Shown: positions 47,071 to 59,720, counted from the stretch's first letter. The stretch is 64,000 bases of DNA from Termitomyces sp. T153 (GCA_018296165.2 JACKQL020000001.1:682001-746000); one strand, 5' to 3'. The notes: a model not told the origin generated them from the letters alone. A program made the numbers and translations.

Positions 47071-48070
47071 ATGCTCTGCCACAAAGTACCCCCGTGTTTC
47101 GTTAAAACAGTCCACGCTTACGTTGCTCTTTTGTTATCCTTGTATTACTATAACTACATCACGACCCACCATGCTCCTCACGACTTTCGCGTTTATCTTT
47201 GCCATCGTTCGGGCATGCCAGTTCGGAGGCCAGCGTTCCGTCGCATCCTACGATAACCGCCTCTAGGTGGATTCAATATTTACTCTTGCTTTCATTAACT
47301 GTGTCTAGTTGCTTTCTGACTTTGGGTTATCGTTATAGCATCATATTCGGGATTTTCTCCTTATTTACCACTGCATCGCACCACTCCCAACCCTGCATCT
47401 CAATTGCTTGCATAGTGATTCTAACATTATCGTTTTCCAAAGCCTGTATTAGTCGTAACCTATTGTAAAGAAATAGAGAATTGAGCGTCGCTCGCATAAT
47501 CTGTGAAAACCAAGAGTTTTTTCCCAACTCTGTGTGAATCGCATATTGACAGGTTCTGAGCAGGTAACGTAACAATGGAGGCTCACCTCGCGACAATTAA
47601 GCTGAAAAGAGGGAACAATAGGAAATGGGTCCGGTCGCGACCACGTGCCCTGGACGCGTAAATAGGATCGTGTTCTATCTCCATCCGGCTTCTCGGAGAA
47701 CGGGCCGCTCGACCGCAACCAAAGTAAAAATTGATTCCTTCGGTCGAGGGACGAGACCCGTGACAAATCCCCACGACGGAGGCATAATCGGCTTGCTCAG
47801 CGGCGCTTGCTCATTCACGACGACTGGTGACAAGTCTAGGGACGACATTTCTGTCCTATCCAAACGGCAGGAGTGCATCAAAATCCCCTGAAAGCTTATG
47901 CACTGAGAGCAACTATACTCGTAACCATACGTTATAATTGAGCACGCGTAAATTACAACTTTCTCTTGTACAGTGATCGGTTACCTCTTCAGTAGTAGAA
48001 ACATGTTAGGATAACCGGAGAATGTTTCAACGCCGCTGTACGCTGAATTCCGGATCAACATGTATGTGAT
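47071..48070. other. 1-kb convergent gap, nothing recognised
   Basis: Between the HMG-box gene (+) and the ILV6-like gene (-). I looked for exons, tRNA and repeats and saw none; a few open frames of 60-105 codons overlap each other on both strands without motifs. Confidence 0.45.
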
Positions 48071-49212
48071 TCAACCAGGGGGGAGAAGGCTGGCATCGAC
48101 AGCTCCGCCGGCCTCAACAGGGCTGTCTTCCTCATCCCCATGTCGGCCAATTGGTGTCCTAGGCATGGCCATCAAGCCTTATAAAGTATCAGCATTGGCC
48201 TAACCGAGCAAAATTCATCGGTCTGACCTGTCCGTGCGGCCTCAAGAATACCGAAAGGCTTCACCAGTTTGAGGAAAGCCTCTACCCTACTTGTCTTGGC
48301 AGTCAGCTCAATGATGACGCTGTTCTCGCTGACATCGACAATCTTTGCGCCAAACTGGCTGGCAAGAGTCGAGATTGACTGAAGGTGCTGGTGCTTTATA
48401 CGGAGCGCTTGCGAAGGGGTGATGGATGTCGTGTGCGGCGCGTCCGCACTGTGTTCAAAGTGTTCCGCGAGGACAGTCTCTTGCTCCAACTTTGACGGTT
48501 GCGCCACGCGCGGATCGTGTGAAGGACCACCTGCAAGTTGATCTTCGAGGTATTCAGGTCCAAGTATAGATACTTTCACGAGAAGCAATTCTCGTGCAAT
48601 GGTTCGTGTTTCAGTGTAGTCAAGGACAGCCCATACAGGTACCTCAGATAACGGTAAGTGAGTACCACCAAAACAAATTACAATCACAACTCACAAGGTC
48701 TTCAAGTTGTCTCCGAGCCTGTTCAATGACACCGTCTTGTCCACTTAGGACGATGCACATACGACTGAGGTCCCGAATTTCCGTCCGGCAAACAACCAGA
48801 GAGTCAATGTTAAATCCTCTGCCTGCAAGAATTCCAGATACACGAGAGAGGACACCAGGTTCATTTTGAACCAGGCAATTCAAGACATGTCTACATGAGT
48901 GTCAACTTCTTGTTCGAGATCAGAAAAACTTTGATTGACGCACTTCTTGAAAGGCTGTAGGCTTGGGGGTGGGGTATTGTAGAGAATGTTTGTGACAGCT
49001 TCCTCTGCACTTCTGGAACGCGGTAGGTCCATCGCTGGCAAGGGAGGAGGCCGGAGTTTGTGAGTCGCCTTATAGTCCAGGGCGGAAGTCGAGTCGTCGA
49101 TGGGCTTAGGAGGTTTTGGTGGCTCATTTGTAACGCGCAAGGACGAAGTAAACGTCCTTAATGCCACATTTCTGGCTGCTGCGCGAGCACGGAGTGCGAT
49201 GAGAGAGGCCAT
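48071..49212 (-). CDS. ILV6: Acetolactate synthase regulatory (small) subunit
   Basis: Mitochondrial regulator of acetolactate synthase, giving valine feedback in branched-chain amino-acid synthesis. Exon 1 has a presequence (MASLIALRARAAARNVALRT) and then ILYNTPPPSLQPFKK. Exon 2 is the first ACT domain: HVLNCLVQNEPGVLSRVSGI, LAGRGFNIDSLVVCRTEIRD and LSRMCIVLSGQDGVIEQARR. The third large exon gives VPVWAVLDYTETRTIARELL, LVKVSILGPEY and, after an insert, FGAKIVDVSENSVIIELTAK and FLKLVKPFGILEAARTG, the second ACT-like half. The last exon is LMAMPRTPIGRHGDEEDSP ending DASLLPPG. About 315 residues with all expected blocks; it looks intact. Confidence 0.93.
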
Positions 49213-49983
49213 GATTGCAGAAGCACTTTTTTCTAAATTAGAACCTCAGAAACCTTTGACTCAGAAACGCGTGACCATTCCTCCATTTTCAAATGTCCAG
49301 ACCACGTGGTCACGACAGCTCAAGTGCTCAAGATGTTACGCGGGGTGCACGTGATCATAGATCATTTCATCAGAAGTGGCGGGAATTCTAAGCGCGGTTG
49401 TGAGGGGATGTATGCGAATTCCCAACTATGGAGGCTATCTAGGCTGTATCTGCATGTCATATTGGACTTACCTGAATTTCGCGACGTGCGTGTCAGGTGC
49501 ATTGTGAGGTATCGACAATACAGTAAGATATGCAGCAGAGAGAGCGCGTCTCTCGATGAAATTTCGAAAACCTCCAAATTATCCAATTTTTGATCTTGTA
49601 TATGTTTTGATAAGAACTACGTATGTACCCTTATACGCCTGCATCGGTCATTTTGGACGATTTGAACCTGGATTCCTAGCAATAAAAAGACGGAAATACC
49701 AAAATTTAATGGATTCAGACATCCTCATGACTGTGAGATTTTTTTCCACCTTTTCGGCCTCACGGAAAAAATCTAAGTACTATACTTGGAGAATCAATGA
49801 ATAATAAGTAATCTTTCTCAAAAATTATGTAAAATGTTTCACTAAAGAATATTGGGAGAAATGGGATGAGCAGTAGCCATTTATTTATTACGGCCGCTGT
49901 ATATCTCAGGAGTCATATGTCATATCCGGGTAATTGATAGATAGGTATGTAGGTAGTCTTAGTACTATGTACTCAAACTTCCC
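49213..49983. other. Intergenic, nothing recognised
   Basis: 771 bp between the ILV6 start and the COG5 stop. AT-rich in its second half (49600-49950). No exon, RNA gene or repeat was recognised. Confidence 0.45.
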
Positions 49984-52900
49984 CTATGAACCATTCTCCG
50001 CGTTCTGCAATACTGTCCGGGCCAAGTCAATAAACTCCTTTGCATCTGTACTGTCCTTTCCTTCACTTTCAGACACCTTTTCATAATGGCTTAAACCTCC
50101 TTCAATGAGGGACCAAGACTCCCTTTGTGTATGTTCGCTCACCCATCGGACATATTCGGCTTCTTGCCACCCATGCAAATTGTGTGGCAACGGCATCGGG
50201 GAACGGACAAGAATATGATGCAAAACGATGAGCGGAGGCAACCCAGCTGTTCGCTCAGAATCTGCCAACATCGAATTCTCGAGGAATAGTAGTGGCCTGC
50301 GAAATTTTGTGTCACTTGTGATGAGTATTAGTCCTTGAGCACATTCCGGAACTTACCTCATGGCCCTGAGGGTTCGATACTCGTCACCAACCGCCTCAAG
50401 GTCACCGTCGCGTTTGCTCTGTGGATTTCCCGCCAAAAACGCACTTAGAGAGAACTCAAGTTCACCCATATCACTTGTCAGTCGAAGTTTCCCGCTCTCC
50501 CCAAGTGGCCGAGCGATTGAGACATGCATTACAAATGTCTTTATCACATATTTTACGATCGAAAGGGCCCTAAAGAGAACAGCATTGGTCAACACAATTC
50601 TACGAACATTACCCGAAAATATACCATGTCCTGCCGGCCTCGCCAATGAGGAATTGGCTCAAGATCTCCGCCTTTATGAACGAGAGTTTCTCCATAAGCT
50701 CTTTCATATAGAAGCTGGAGCTCCCTAACCCGGACGTGGGGTCCACATCTTTACCAAAGTCGATTCGATGGAGCTTGACGATGATCGCACTCAATTCGCG
50801 GCGGATCGCTGTCATTAGAGGCTCCACCAATCGTTCGTACGCTTTGTGTACATTCTATGGAATATCACAGATCAGAATTCAACTATTGGATTCTTGGATA
50901 GCTAGATACCTGTGTACCGGGATTTAGAGCGTCCAATACGGCCTCTGTATGGTCGCTTCTGAGTGTGTCGAGTCTAAGCCAACACTGATATAGACATGTC
51001 GCCAATTGAGCATTTGCTGCTTGCTGGGGTGTTGCTGTTGGCCCGATCAATGTGATCGCAGAGCGATCTCGTATGGTCTGTATGGGCGAGCCTGAGTATT
51101 AATGACAAAAAAAATCGTTAGGCTCACGAAGCTGTCCACCCTCGAAAGAAGGTTATTGATACAAGAGGAGGCATTGTTCGCGACCGCGCGGACAAGCAAA
51201 GGATCGAATCTTGCTGAATCAAGCTCATTGATCACCATGCGCGCTATGTTAATACCTTCGTTAGCTCCTGGGAGTGTACGAGCGCCACCACTGAAGGCTT
51301 GAGCCACGGCTTCATTGAGCTTATTCGACAACCTTGAAAGATACAAGGTCTCAAAATTCGAAAGGGCGCGGAGTACGAAGACGGTCTCCGGACTGAGTTT
51401 CAACAATCAAAATAAAAATGAGCATTACACAAGGGAAATTCATACCTTTGATATGTTGATCCATAAACTGTGTCGGTGTGAACAGCAATCTTCGCAAAGA
51501 ATTCGTGGAATAGCCTCAAGAGCTTAGGATACCCCGTGCTCAAAGTTTGTTGTATGAAAGTGGAGTCTGCGGAGATTAGTTTATCATCGATGGAGATAGC
51601 CGTCCCTTACTCTTCGCTGCATCTCGTGCATGTTTCTCTAGAGATCGACCGAGCGATGTCCAGAATATAGCACTGGGTTTGTTTTCTAACAGCTATATCC
51701 CAAGGTTCACAGACGCATTCGGTAATTCCATCAGTGTTTCCTAATTGAGTTGCAGAGAACAATTTATTACCTTCATTGCTTCGTCCAAAAAGATCGCTTG
51801 AGTCGTCGCATCCTTCTTTAGCCTCAACACCTTTTCAAGTGTGTACACCTACATGAAAATACGGTCAACATGAGTCTGACATGAAGACGAAAAATGGGAG
51901 AATTATCGACGGCTCATATCCTCATTTACTATAGGCAGGTCACATGCATACAAAAGCCCGAATCAATCGCAGATTGAAAATTGTGATTTTACAAGCGCTT
52001 GTACCACATGCCAGACGTAAGCAGTCCTGGTTAGGCCTAGAAGTACGTACCTTGATACAGCAATCTGCCATATCTGCTATCATCACCTCAAGGCGCGACC
52101 ATAATGTCACAGTAAAGTGAGGTGCAGTGACGTTTGTGGGCTCCGTTCTAACGCGTGATCGATATGTAGGGGGTGAAGAATTGGCTACGGCATCTATCAT
52201 TGAAGCGACACGATCAGCATTGACAATCCTTATGAACATGATAGGTGACACCTTTGGCTAGTGCCTCTTTAGAAATTTTAGCAAGATCGAAAGCGCTACG
52301 TATGCGATCTTCAACGGCCTGTGAAAGATCTGAAACGAGATTCTGTACAAGCTGTGGGAGCAGTCGGAGGCTATATGCGGTTTGAAGGGAGGATGCAAGC
52401 AGAGACTGATTCTAACCGTAAAAGGAAGTGCTGTGAGATATAGTCCGATCGAAATCAAAAGTGGAGTGACAGACCAGAGTCGTGAGTCCCGTTAACACCA
52501 TGCTCTCCATTTCATTTGTGACTTTCGTCCGCGCTTCTTCAATGAAATGCACATGGACTGCGACAGCGGTGATAGAACGAAGAGGAATCTCTTGTTCCGG
52601 AACATCCTTATCATTGTCAGCGACACGCATTGCGGAATCTTTAACGATTTCTCCATTTCTGCTCAGATTTCCAATACTCTTTCCATTATCGACTCCGTCT
52701 AGTAGCGACACTGATCGCATGTCGAGATTAGAAGGAAAAGCCACAAGTTGTGTACTTACCTAGTTCCGCAATGCTAAGTGCGGCCTTTGCAATAGTTCGT
52801 TCTTTTTCGTCCTCAGAATCCCCTGATGTAGACAGAGCCATGACATCAGTATTGTCTACCTTCAGGGATTTGACAGACTCCCCGTTAGGAGTACTTGCGA

Positions 52901-53589
52901 TAGCAGCCATTTGAAGTTGAAGTCTACGGGCTAAGATGACAAAGCGAGAGGTGCGTCGCAAGACATCAGAAGCCTGTTGTAATTTTTGCAGACGCGATAC
53001 GTGTGCGCGTAGAGACTGATATGGAACACGTATTTTGAGACGAAGTCTACGTAGATGTAAGTGGCTGCAGCAGAATCAGATCTACTACTTGCTTGTCCAG
53101 AGAGGAATCCAGATCATTAAGGCCTCCTCGAACAGCTGTCAAAGATCCTGAAAGATTGTGCGCACTAGCAGCTTGTGACAGAAGAGCTTCGTGATGGGTG
53201 GAGACCTAGAGGAGTTCAAAGAGGCTTCCCGCCCTGACGAGATATACTGACGACGTTCTTGATCTGCTTGGACACATCTTCAATTGAGAAAGTAAGTTTA
53301 GATATAGATACGGAGATGTCTTCTTTTTCTGGGAGATCTCGTGGTGACACTGTTAGCTTTCCAGTGGGTTTGGCGTCTGAGGGGTATGGTTCTCCGGCCA
53401 AAATGGCATTGGCGTACTCATTCGCGTCAAAGTTGGGAATAGAGAATACTGAAAAATCTGAACAGGTGATTATAAGTCTGTTGGAAGTAGAGAAAGAAGA
53501 GGCTGACCAGACATATTAGAGGTGACCGGTGAGGACAAGACGCGTTCGGTGATGATGGCACGTGCCACGGAAGACGAATGAGGCGACAT
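49984..53589 (-). CDS. COG5: Conserved oligomeric Golgi complex subunit 5 (COG5)
   Basis: Subunit of the COG tether for retrograde vesicle traffic within the Golgi. The N-terminal part reads FDANEYANAILAGEPYPSDA, EDISVSISKLTFSIEDVSKQ, IKNVVSTHHEALLSQAASAH, LDSSLDKLRLKIRVPYQSL and VSRLQKLQQASDVLRRTSRF, the COG5 coiled-coil domain. Later exons give TAVAVHVHFIEEARTKVTNE, NQSLLASSLQTAYSLRLLPQ and ADSERTAGLPPLIVLHHILV. The end is LPHNLHGWQEAEYVRWVSEH, TQRESWSLIEGGLSHYEKV and FIDLARTVLQNAENGS, typical of fungal COG5. Some ten or more introns were not all traced. The ATG at 53589 (MSPHSSSVARAII) is the likely start, but the first junction is uncertain. It shares a 219-bp divergent promoter with the next gene. 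Confidence 0.85.
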
Positions 53590-53807
53590 GAATTACATAA
53601 AACGTTGACTTGCAAAATTATTTCTCCAACTCGGCATAAGTATGGCAGCAGATGCAACCGCTTGCTCCAGCTCCTCACTGCCCCATCGTCTCTCCATTGT
53701 GAACGGATGGCTGCAGGTCACACAAATGACATCACGTCAGATGACACTTATCCTAAGTTGACTGTCCCTTCAGAATCTCTGATTCGACGCCCACTTCCTT
53801 GTGACCC

Positions 53808-55525
53808 ATGTCATACAGTCATTATCAACAATCTCCTGTGTGGGGAACATCCCAAGTAAGAATCCGTTTTCTTGTCCCCTTTTGCCCTCGTCTCGAGACA
53901 AAGTTCCAGTTTGGTCCTCCACCCAATCCGAGTTTCCAGTCCCAGCCATATCGTGAGTCGTCCGTGCCTTGTCTTCGGCACGAGGTACTCACTTATGTCG
54001 GCTCCGATCACGTTAAATAGGGGAAGGCATGTATTCTGATCATGCTCACGCTGCCCCTCAGGATCCGTGAGGACTATGCCTCACTTTCCTCTCAAGTCCA
54101 TACTCAAAAAATCTTCCTCGAATAGATCTCTTTTCGATGACGCTTGGGGCCGCTCTCGAGATCCTGTTATCGGATATTCAATGGGCTTAGGTGTTGGAAC
54201 TCATGAAGCCCGACATTGGCATTACCGAGCCTATGATCTAGTAAGAACATACTTCAGGCTCAGAGTCGATCTCACTGTTGCTAGGGCGAGTTGAATCGCA
54301 TGTCGCCTGCTGAGGTTGGCCATGCGGCTGCCTATGAAGCCTATCGTTCTTGGACTACCAATCCTTCGATGTACGAATACGGTGACATCTACAGACAACG
54401 CGAACGCCTGATCGGCCTCGCAGTTGGAGAAGGTACTTTCATTCATTCTTATACTTCCTCCTTTCCATTCACCCCATTCTTAGCGGCTCGTTTACTTGCC
54501 TATGTTGGGCAACAAACATATAAAGATGCGCGGCTAACAGCATCCGAAACGGCAGCCGCGACCGCGTCCACCATATTCTACGAGGTGAATTTTGATCGCC
54601 AGCTTCCAGATCTCTGACACTTCTCATCTTCATCTAACAGAACAGAGAAGAAGGAGAAGGTTTTTCACGGGGTCGCTCTCGGAGTCGTTTAAGTAGTTCC
54701 GGCGCCACCTATGGTGGTTCATACGCTTATGACAATGGGGTCACTGCCCCCCATGTCAGCCATCACCGCTCGAGCTCACGGCCTCGTTCGAGCTCACATT
54801 CGCATCCATCTGCACTCCAAGGAGGAGTCAATATGCCATCAATTCCAGCTATATTCGCCGGTTCTCAATATCAGGGTTCCGTTTCTGGCTATCCTGACTT
54901 ATCTCCAACCTACGGAACATTTCCAGGCAACAACATCCCCTTAAATATGCCCACCCATGGGACGCCTTACCCAGGAACAAATGTGTCATTGGGTGCTGCG
55001 GCCTCATACACCAGCCATTCCTATCAACCTCCTAAAGTACAACCATACCAGGGCTCAACACAGCCCTACCATACCCAAGTATACCAACCCCAGCCCTACC
55101 AACCGCAGTCTCTGCCCATCAATGTGCCAACCCATACGACTCACCAGTCTCATCGTGGACGTAGCGCGTCCGTTCCATATCTGCAGCAGAGCTCCTATAT
55201 GGGTGCTTATGGAAACCCCTCCGTAGCGGTTTCGAATCCATACGCGGGCTATGGAAATGCTTCTGTAGCGGTTCCGAGTCAAGCGCAAGTAGTTTACGCC
55301 AAATCCCCGATATCGCGAAAACACAAGCATCGCAGTCATCATCACCGACATCGCTCCTCAAGTCAACACCGGAGCTCAAGCCGACATCGCTCCCCGAGCC
55401 GACATCGCTCTTCAAGCCGACACCGCTCCCCAAGCCGACATCGCTCCTCAAGCCGGAGCCACAGACGTTCAAGAAGTGTAACGCCGCCCTACTACGAGAA
55501 TCACTATCCAGACAATTACCTTTAA
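53808..55525 (+). CDS. Low-complexity protein with His-Arg-Ser repeats
   Basis: I do not recognise the family. MSYSHYQQSPVWGTSQ splices to FQFGPPPNPSFQSQPY, then over a long intron to RSVRTMPHFPLKSILKKSSS, with the phase kept. A conserved-looking core follows: GLGVGTHEARHWHYRAYDL, MSPAEVGHAAAYEAYRSWTT, YGDIYRQRERLIGLAVGEA and ARLLAYVGQQTYKDARLTAS. That resembles mushroom proteins with short helical A-A-Y-E-A-Y repeats. After SRGRSRSRLSSSGATYGGSY the rest is Pro/Gln/Tyr-rich and ends in RHRSSSRHRSPSR-type repeats and YYENHYPDNYL. About 430 residues. The tail could bind RNA or be phosphorylated like an SR protein, which is inference. Confidence 0.72.
55346..55453 (+). repeat. 18-bp coding minisatellite, six units
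   Basis: Six consecutive 18-bp units close to CGACATCGCTCCTCAAGC encode R-H-R-S-[SP]-S six-residue steps in the tail of the low-complexity protein. Units 3-6 differ by one or two bases, while unit 2 is more diverged. Confidence 0.8.
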
Positions 55526-56236
55526 GCACCCTAAATAGCGTCTCTGATGCGCCTCAAGTCGTGATCTACCTGCACTCTTTTTGAGTCTTTGCCTTCTTTA
55601 TATCTATTTCTTGACTGCTTAATGTCTGTACGGATAATTATATAGGAAGGAACATTCTCGAGTTATACTATGAAATTCCTGCGGGATACTCGTACCATGT
55701 TATATTCTCCCTCTAATATTTACGGGGTGGTCCTTCGTTGATTACGGTCGTCGGTTATGGTTTCGTGATCCAAAATTGGCAGATGAAACACACCGGCAAT
55801 ATAGTCGACATCAGCGTGAGGTGTCTGGATGAATTCCTTCCAATTTACATAATCTTCTCCAATCGCTTACGCATCAGATTCTCTCCAACAAAAACTGGGC
55901 TTCTGTCAAGAATCTGGCCTTAGTATATACGACCACCTTCAGAATCCCTGGAAATCAACCTCAATCAATCATCTTTCTCCATCAATTGTTTAGGATGGCT
56001 CATGATGCGATGCAGTTTGATGCAGTGTGCTCAACCCCTAGCGACCCCGATGCGCGTAAACCGGTGTCACACGGAAATTCCGAAGTATATAAAGTACACA
56101 ATTCTAACGGTGATGCTTCTAATAGGCTGGCCCTGTTCCCCCTCGACTTAGAAAGAAAAAAGGATTGTATCCTTCATCGCATCTCTATACAATCTACAAG
56201 ACATCACCTCACGAACAATCCAACTAACTAATCATC
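55526..56236 (+). promoter_or_regulatory. Intergenic region with TATA box
   Basis: 711 bp. TATATAAAG at 56086-56094 lies about 145 bp before the ATG of the membrane-protein gene. A frame from 55738 to 55923 has no motif and is not called. Confidence 0.4.
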
Positions 56237-57003
56237 ATGACCGCTGTACCCACTCGCACATTCTACTGCTGCCTCCCGACGAGGTTTGGTGTTGTTGTTA
56301 GTTTCCCTTTCCCTGGATTCCTTCGCTCGATCTTGACGCGGTGCACAGATTGTAGCCCTCATCGGCCTGTTGGGAGGAGGATTGATTGCGGTAGCTGGGG
56401 GACTGAATTCTCGTCAAATAAGTACGCCTGTGATATCTTCAACCTACCATATTCATCAATTCATTTACACTCGTATCCAGCCGGTAGCAGAGTGTCGCTC
56501 GGAATTTCTATCGCTGTCTACTCACTCCTCGCTTTCGTCTCAATACTTGGGTAAGCATTACTTGGAGCACACTCCTCCCCTATTCTAAAAATATGTCAGA
56601 TTGGTTGGTGCCATTGGACGCAAGCTTGTGCTTGTCAGGGTGTACTTCTTCACACTCATTGCCCACCTGTTGTTCAGCTTGGCAATTGGTATTTACGCCA
56701 TTTACCGCATCTTCAAAGATAGCAGCTCTTTCATACAAGACTGCCTTGCCGCACATCCCCCCACTACTTACGAGAATCCCCAGGGATTGTGTTCTGATGG
56801 GCTCAAGATAGTTAAAGGTGTCACCGTGACTGTCTTTATCGTCTTCTGGTTGTTTGAAATCTGTGAGTGACCCCTTCACCTTGGGAATAGTTAACTGACC
56901 AGCTGTTTGCCCAGACGGTTGTGTCATTGTTAACAGCTACTCCCGTCAGTTGGAAGATGAGTATGCTGTCGAAGGGGTTGTCAAGGACACAGAGTCCTGG
57001 TAA
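56237..57003 (+). CDS. Small four-helix membrane protein, family unknown
   Basis: MTAVPTRTFYCCLPTRFGVV splices to IVALIGLLGGGLIAVAGGLN, then to VSLGISIAVYSLLAFVSILG, then to LVGAIGRKLVLVRVYFFTLI, AHLLFSLAIGIYAIYRIF and KIVKGVTVTVFIVFWLFEI. The final exon is YGCVIVNSYSRQLEDEYAVE ending KDTESW. Four hydrophobic segments with a loop holding two Cys between helices 3 and 4 give a tetraspanin-like outline, and such proteins recur in basidiomycetes. About 170 residues. The role is unknown; plasma membrane or vacuole are both possible. Confidence 0.75.
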
Positions 57004-57198
57004 ATCAGTCACATCCTGTATACATGTTACTGTGGTTCTAGAAATCTTAAAATCACAAGCCTTATATTCTGTGCCCTCAAATACAGAGATTCTTTCTGAG
57101 CGATACAAAGTTCCGTAACGACTGGTTACTAAGACTTCAAATGTTTTTTTACATGTCAACGATTTCAAAAGGTGTACATAATCATCGCGTACAGATCC

Positions 57199-58643
57199 TC
57201 AGGAGTTGTAGCACAAGACTTCATATTCCTGGGATATCCGTGAACCACCGCAGTAAGCAGACAAGCGTGGAAACCAAACTTACTTTAACGTTCTTCTCCG
57301 TACCGTCGACGGGAATGTAAGCGCCTTCACAAGCATGAATCAAAGACAAAATCGCTTCTATAAAATGTTCTCCATACCATCAAGCATCGCGCTGGCTTTT
57401 CCCGGAAAATATCCCTTCTTATAGTGAGCTCTGATGATATATAATGGAGATCCATCGTTTTCGTGGCCACCCTCGACGGGTCTGAAGCCGAGTTCATTTA
57501 CATGGAGCTTGCCACGAGCTGGCTCCCAATGGAGGCCATGCATATCACCAACGAGGATCTCGTAGATATCCCGCTGTACAGGAGGCTCAGTCAGGTAAAA
57601 AAAAGTCGATCGTCTGGAGTTAAAGCCTACATGGTGTTCCTTGTGTTGATATCCAATAACAGCCCCTTTCTCTAAGTCTCCGGACGCCGCGCCGATCTCT
57701 ACACGTTTTATCCGTATCAGTACTCGTATCAATGCGAGTTCCGTACGCACGTTTGCCACCCTATGGAGAAACGATCAGTCACCTGAGGGAATCAAATAAG
57801 GTCCTTTGTTGAGGTACTGACATCGTAATAAACTCTGCTTATGTAGAGGGGCGAAGAATTGTCCCTCCCGACCTCAATCGCGCGCGGAGGGAAATCCTTT
57901 CCTTGAGCCAGGAGCCAAGCAGCTGGGCCCCTCGGACCGTCTCTATAGAACTGTTCTGTACGAGCCCTGGCTTCATTAATCCATTTGATACGGCCTTCTT
58001 CCTGCGAGAACCTTAGATTATAACAGTACAATCAAAGGAAAAAAGCAAACCTCATCCTCCTTCTCCTCGTGTTTCTTGACAAGGTGATGGATGCCTCCAC
58101 CTAAAACAGCCGCGGCGACACCACCGCCGATCTGCGATCAATCAGTTGCGAGCACAACACAGAGACATTATTTCTCATATACATACTGCTGCAAGTCCAA
58201 GCTTTCCCTTATCCTCGTACCAATGGTGCTCCTTGTGAGGCTCATCCATTGGTTTCTCGTCATGCTTATACTCTTGGACAGATCAGCATAGATCAGCAAA
58301 CGAGGAAAACAAATCAACCTCCTTGCTGAAACTGAGCACCACCATCATGTGGCTGATAGTTGGGAGGAGATTGCTGAGGTTCATGATGATCGCCACTTGG
58401 GATTCGGCCCCATAATGCTGGGGTGGCAGGTGGAGTCCAGTCAGACTACCTATCATCAGCGGTAGTGTAGAAGATACTGAGTTGAGAGCGCACCTGCGAG
58501 CGATGAGGCTGAATTATCTTGTAGTTAGCGCCTTAAGGAGACTATCAGGTAATGAAGGACAGTGAATACATGTAGAACGTACCCTCGAAAGTAACGACAT
58601 CTCCTGATCCATAGTACGTTCCTGGTTCCCAGTAGCACGTCAT
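57199..58643 (-). CDS. Chitin-binding (CBM5/12-like) / glycine-zipper / DM9 (DUF3421) protein
   Basis: From the ATG at 58643: MTCYWEPGTYYGSGDVVTFE then GANYKIIQPHRSQ, then SDWTPPATPALWGR. The aromatic residues and the order match the chitin-binding CBM5/12 fold, normally found on secreted chitinases. A Pro/Gln linker (HEPQQSPPNYQPHDGGAQFQ) and HDEKPMDEPHKEHHWYEDKG lead to a Gly-zipper segment IGGGVAAAVLGGGIHHL. Then come two DM9 repeats: GKDFPPRAIEVGRDNSSPLY with ISRVYYD, and EILVGDMHGLHWEPARGK with FRPVEGGHENDGSPLYIIRA and GKASAMLDG|AYIPVDGTEKNVK|EYEVLCYNS. No signal peptide is visible at the start. DM9 domains bind mannose or glucan in animals. TATATAAA (58692-58699, minus) is 49 bp upstream. 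Confidence 0.8.
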
Positions 58644-59148
58644 GGTAGCACGAACACTTCAAGAGGGCCGTATCTCAATCAATCTATCGATTGTTTATAT
58701 AGATACTGCGGGAATGATTGATGAGGTTTGATCAATGGAGTTTCGATAGACTTCGTGAATGACCAGAGGCTCCATGAACGTTTAAACTTTAGCACGGCAA
58801 TATCATGCCTTGTGTGTAGGTTAGGCTTTGCACATGTAGCCAAGAAACAAATAAGACTATGTGTCGTGACCCTCCTCGCCAACATGAGGGAGCTAAAAAT
58901 CATCGAGCCTTTCGCATGATGTCATTCGTGGAAGCTTGAGTGACAATGATAACGTCTTGAGGGTACTTAAATAGTGTCGACGGAGCGTTCCAAGATAGTC
59001 AAGAACAGAAAAGAGCGAGGACGGTACAGCTCCACCTCGAGTGGACACCGCCAAAGTGGAATGTTTGTTCAACATGTCCGATCGTGACTCTTCGTGACCG
59101 CCAGAACTTCATTGCGACTGTTACTCTGCCCTCCTCATCCCTCTCACT
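58644..59148. promoter_or_regulatory. Divergent promoter region
   Basis: 505 bp between the start of the chitin-binding/DM9 gene (-) and that of the pyruvate carrier (+). The minus-strand TATATAAA at 58692-58699 belongs to the former. No firm element was seen for the latter. Confidence 0.45.
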
Positions 59149-59720
59149 ATGTCCGGTGCAGCCACTTCAGCAGGTGCCTCGAAATTCCAGGCTTTTATGA
59201 ACCACCCGGCGGGTATGAAGGATAGCGCCAATCTCCTCATGTTGAGCCTAACCATGACATCGATGCTCAGGACCCAAAACCGTGTTCTTCTGGGCCCCAC
59301 TTATGAAATGGTGTCTTGTTGCTGCTGGCCTCAAAGATTTGTCGAGGCCTGCTGAAAAGCTTAGCGTCTCTCAAAATTTGGGTGTGTGATTTACTTGCCT
59401 GCCCGCTAAACTGACTCATCGAGGTTTCTTCTCTAGCTCTTGCTGCTACAGGAATGATTTGGGTACGATACTCTCTTGTCATCACCCCCGTCAACTACAG
59501 CCTAGCAGCCGTAGGTTTCTGCGATCTATGTATGAAGTCCTTGTCTAAAGCATTGATTGCCCAGGTCAACTTTTTTGTCGGAATGTCAGGAATCACACAA
59601 TTGGGTCGTATCGCACAGTAAGTTGTTTTCTAATTTGCTTGTGAAATCCACTCATACGCAAGTTGACTTAGTTATCGCATGAATCATCCAGAGGAGGCGA
59701 ACAAAGTATCTTCTCGATAA
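59149..59720 (+). CDS. Mitochondrial pyruvate carrier subunit (MPC2-like)
   Basis: Inner-membrane subunit that imports pyruvate into mitochondria. MSGAATSAGASKFQAFMNHP splices to GPKTVFFWAPLMKWCLVAAG, then LKDLSRPAEKLSVSQNL, then ALAATGMIWVRYSLVITPVN and VNFFVGMSGITQLGRIAHYR, ending NHPEEANKVSSR. The motifs HPAGPKTVFFWAP, RPAEKLSxSQNLALxATGxIW and NFFVG are family signatures. Five exons, about 110 residues, complete. The RPAEKLS form with R-Y-S-L-V-I-x-P points to the MPC2/MPC3 side more than MPC1. Confidence 0.92.
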
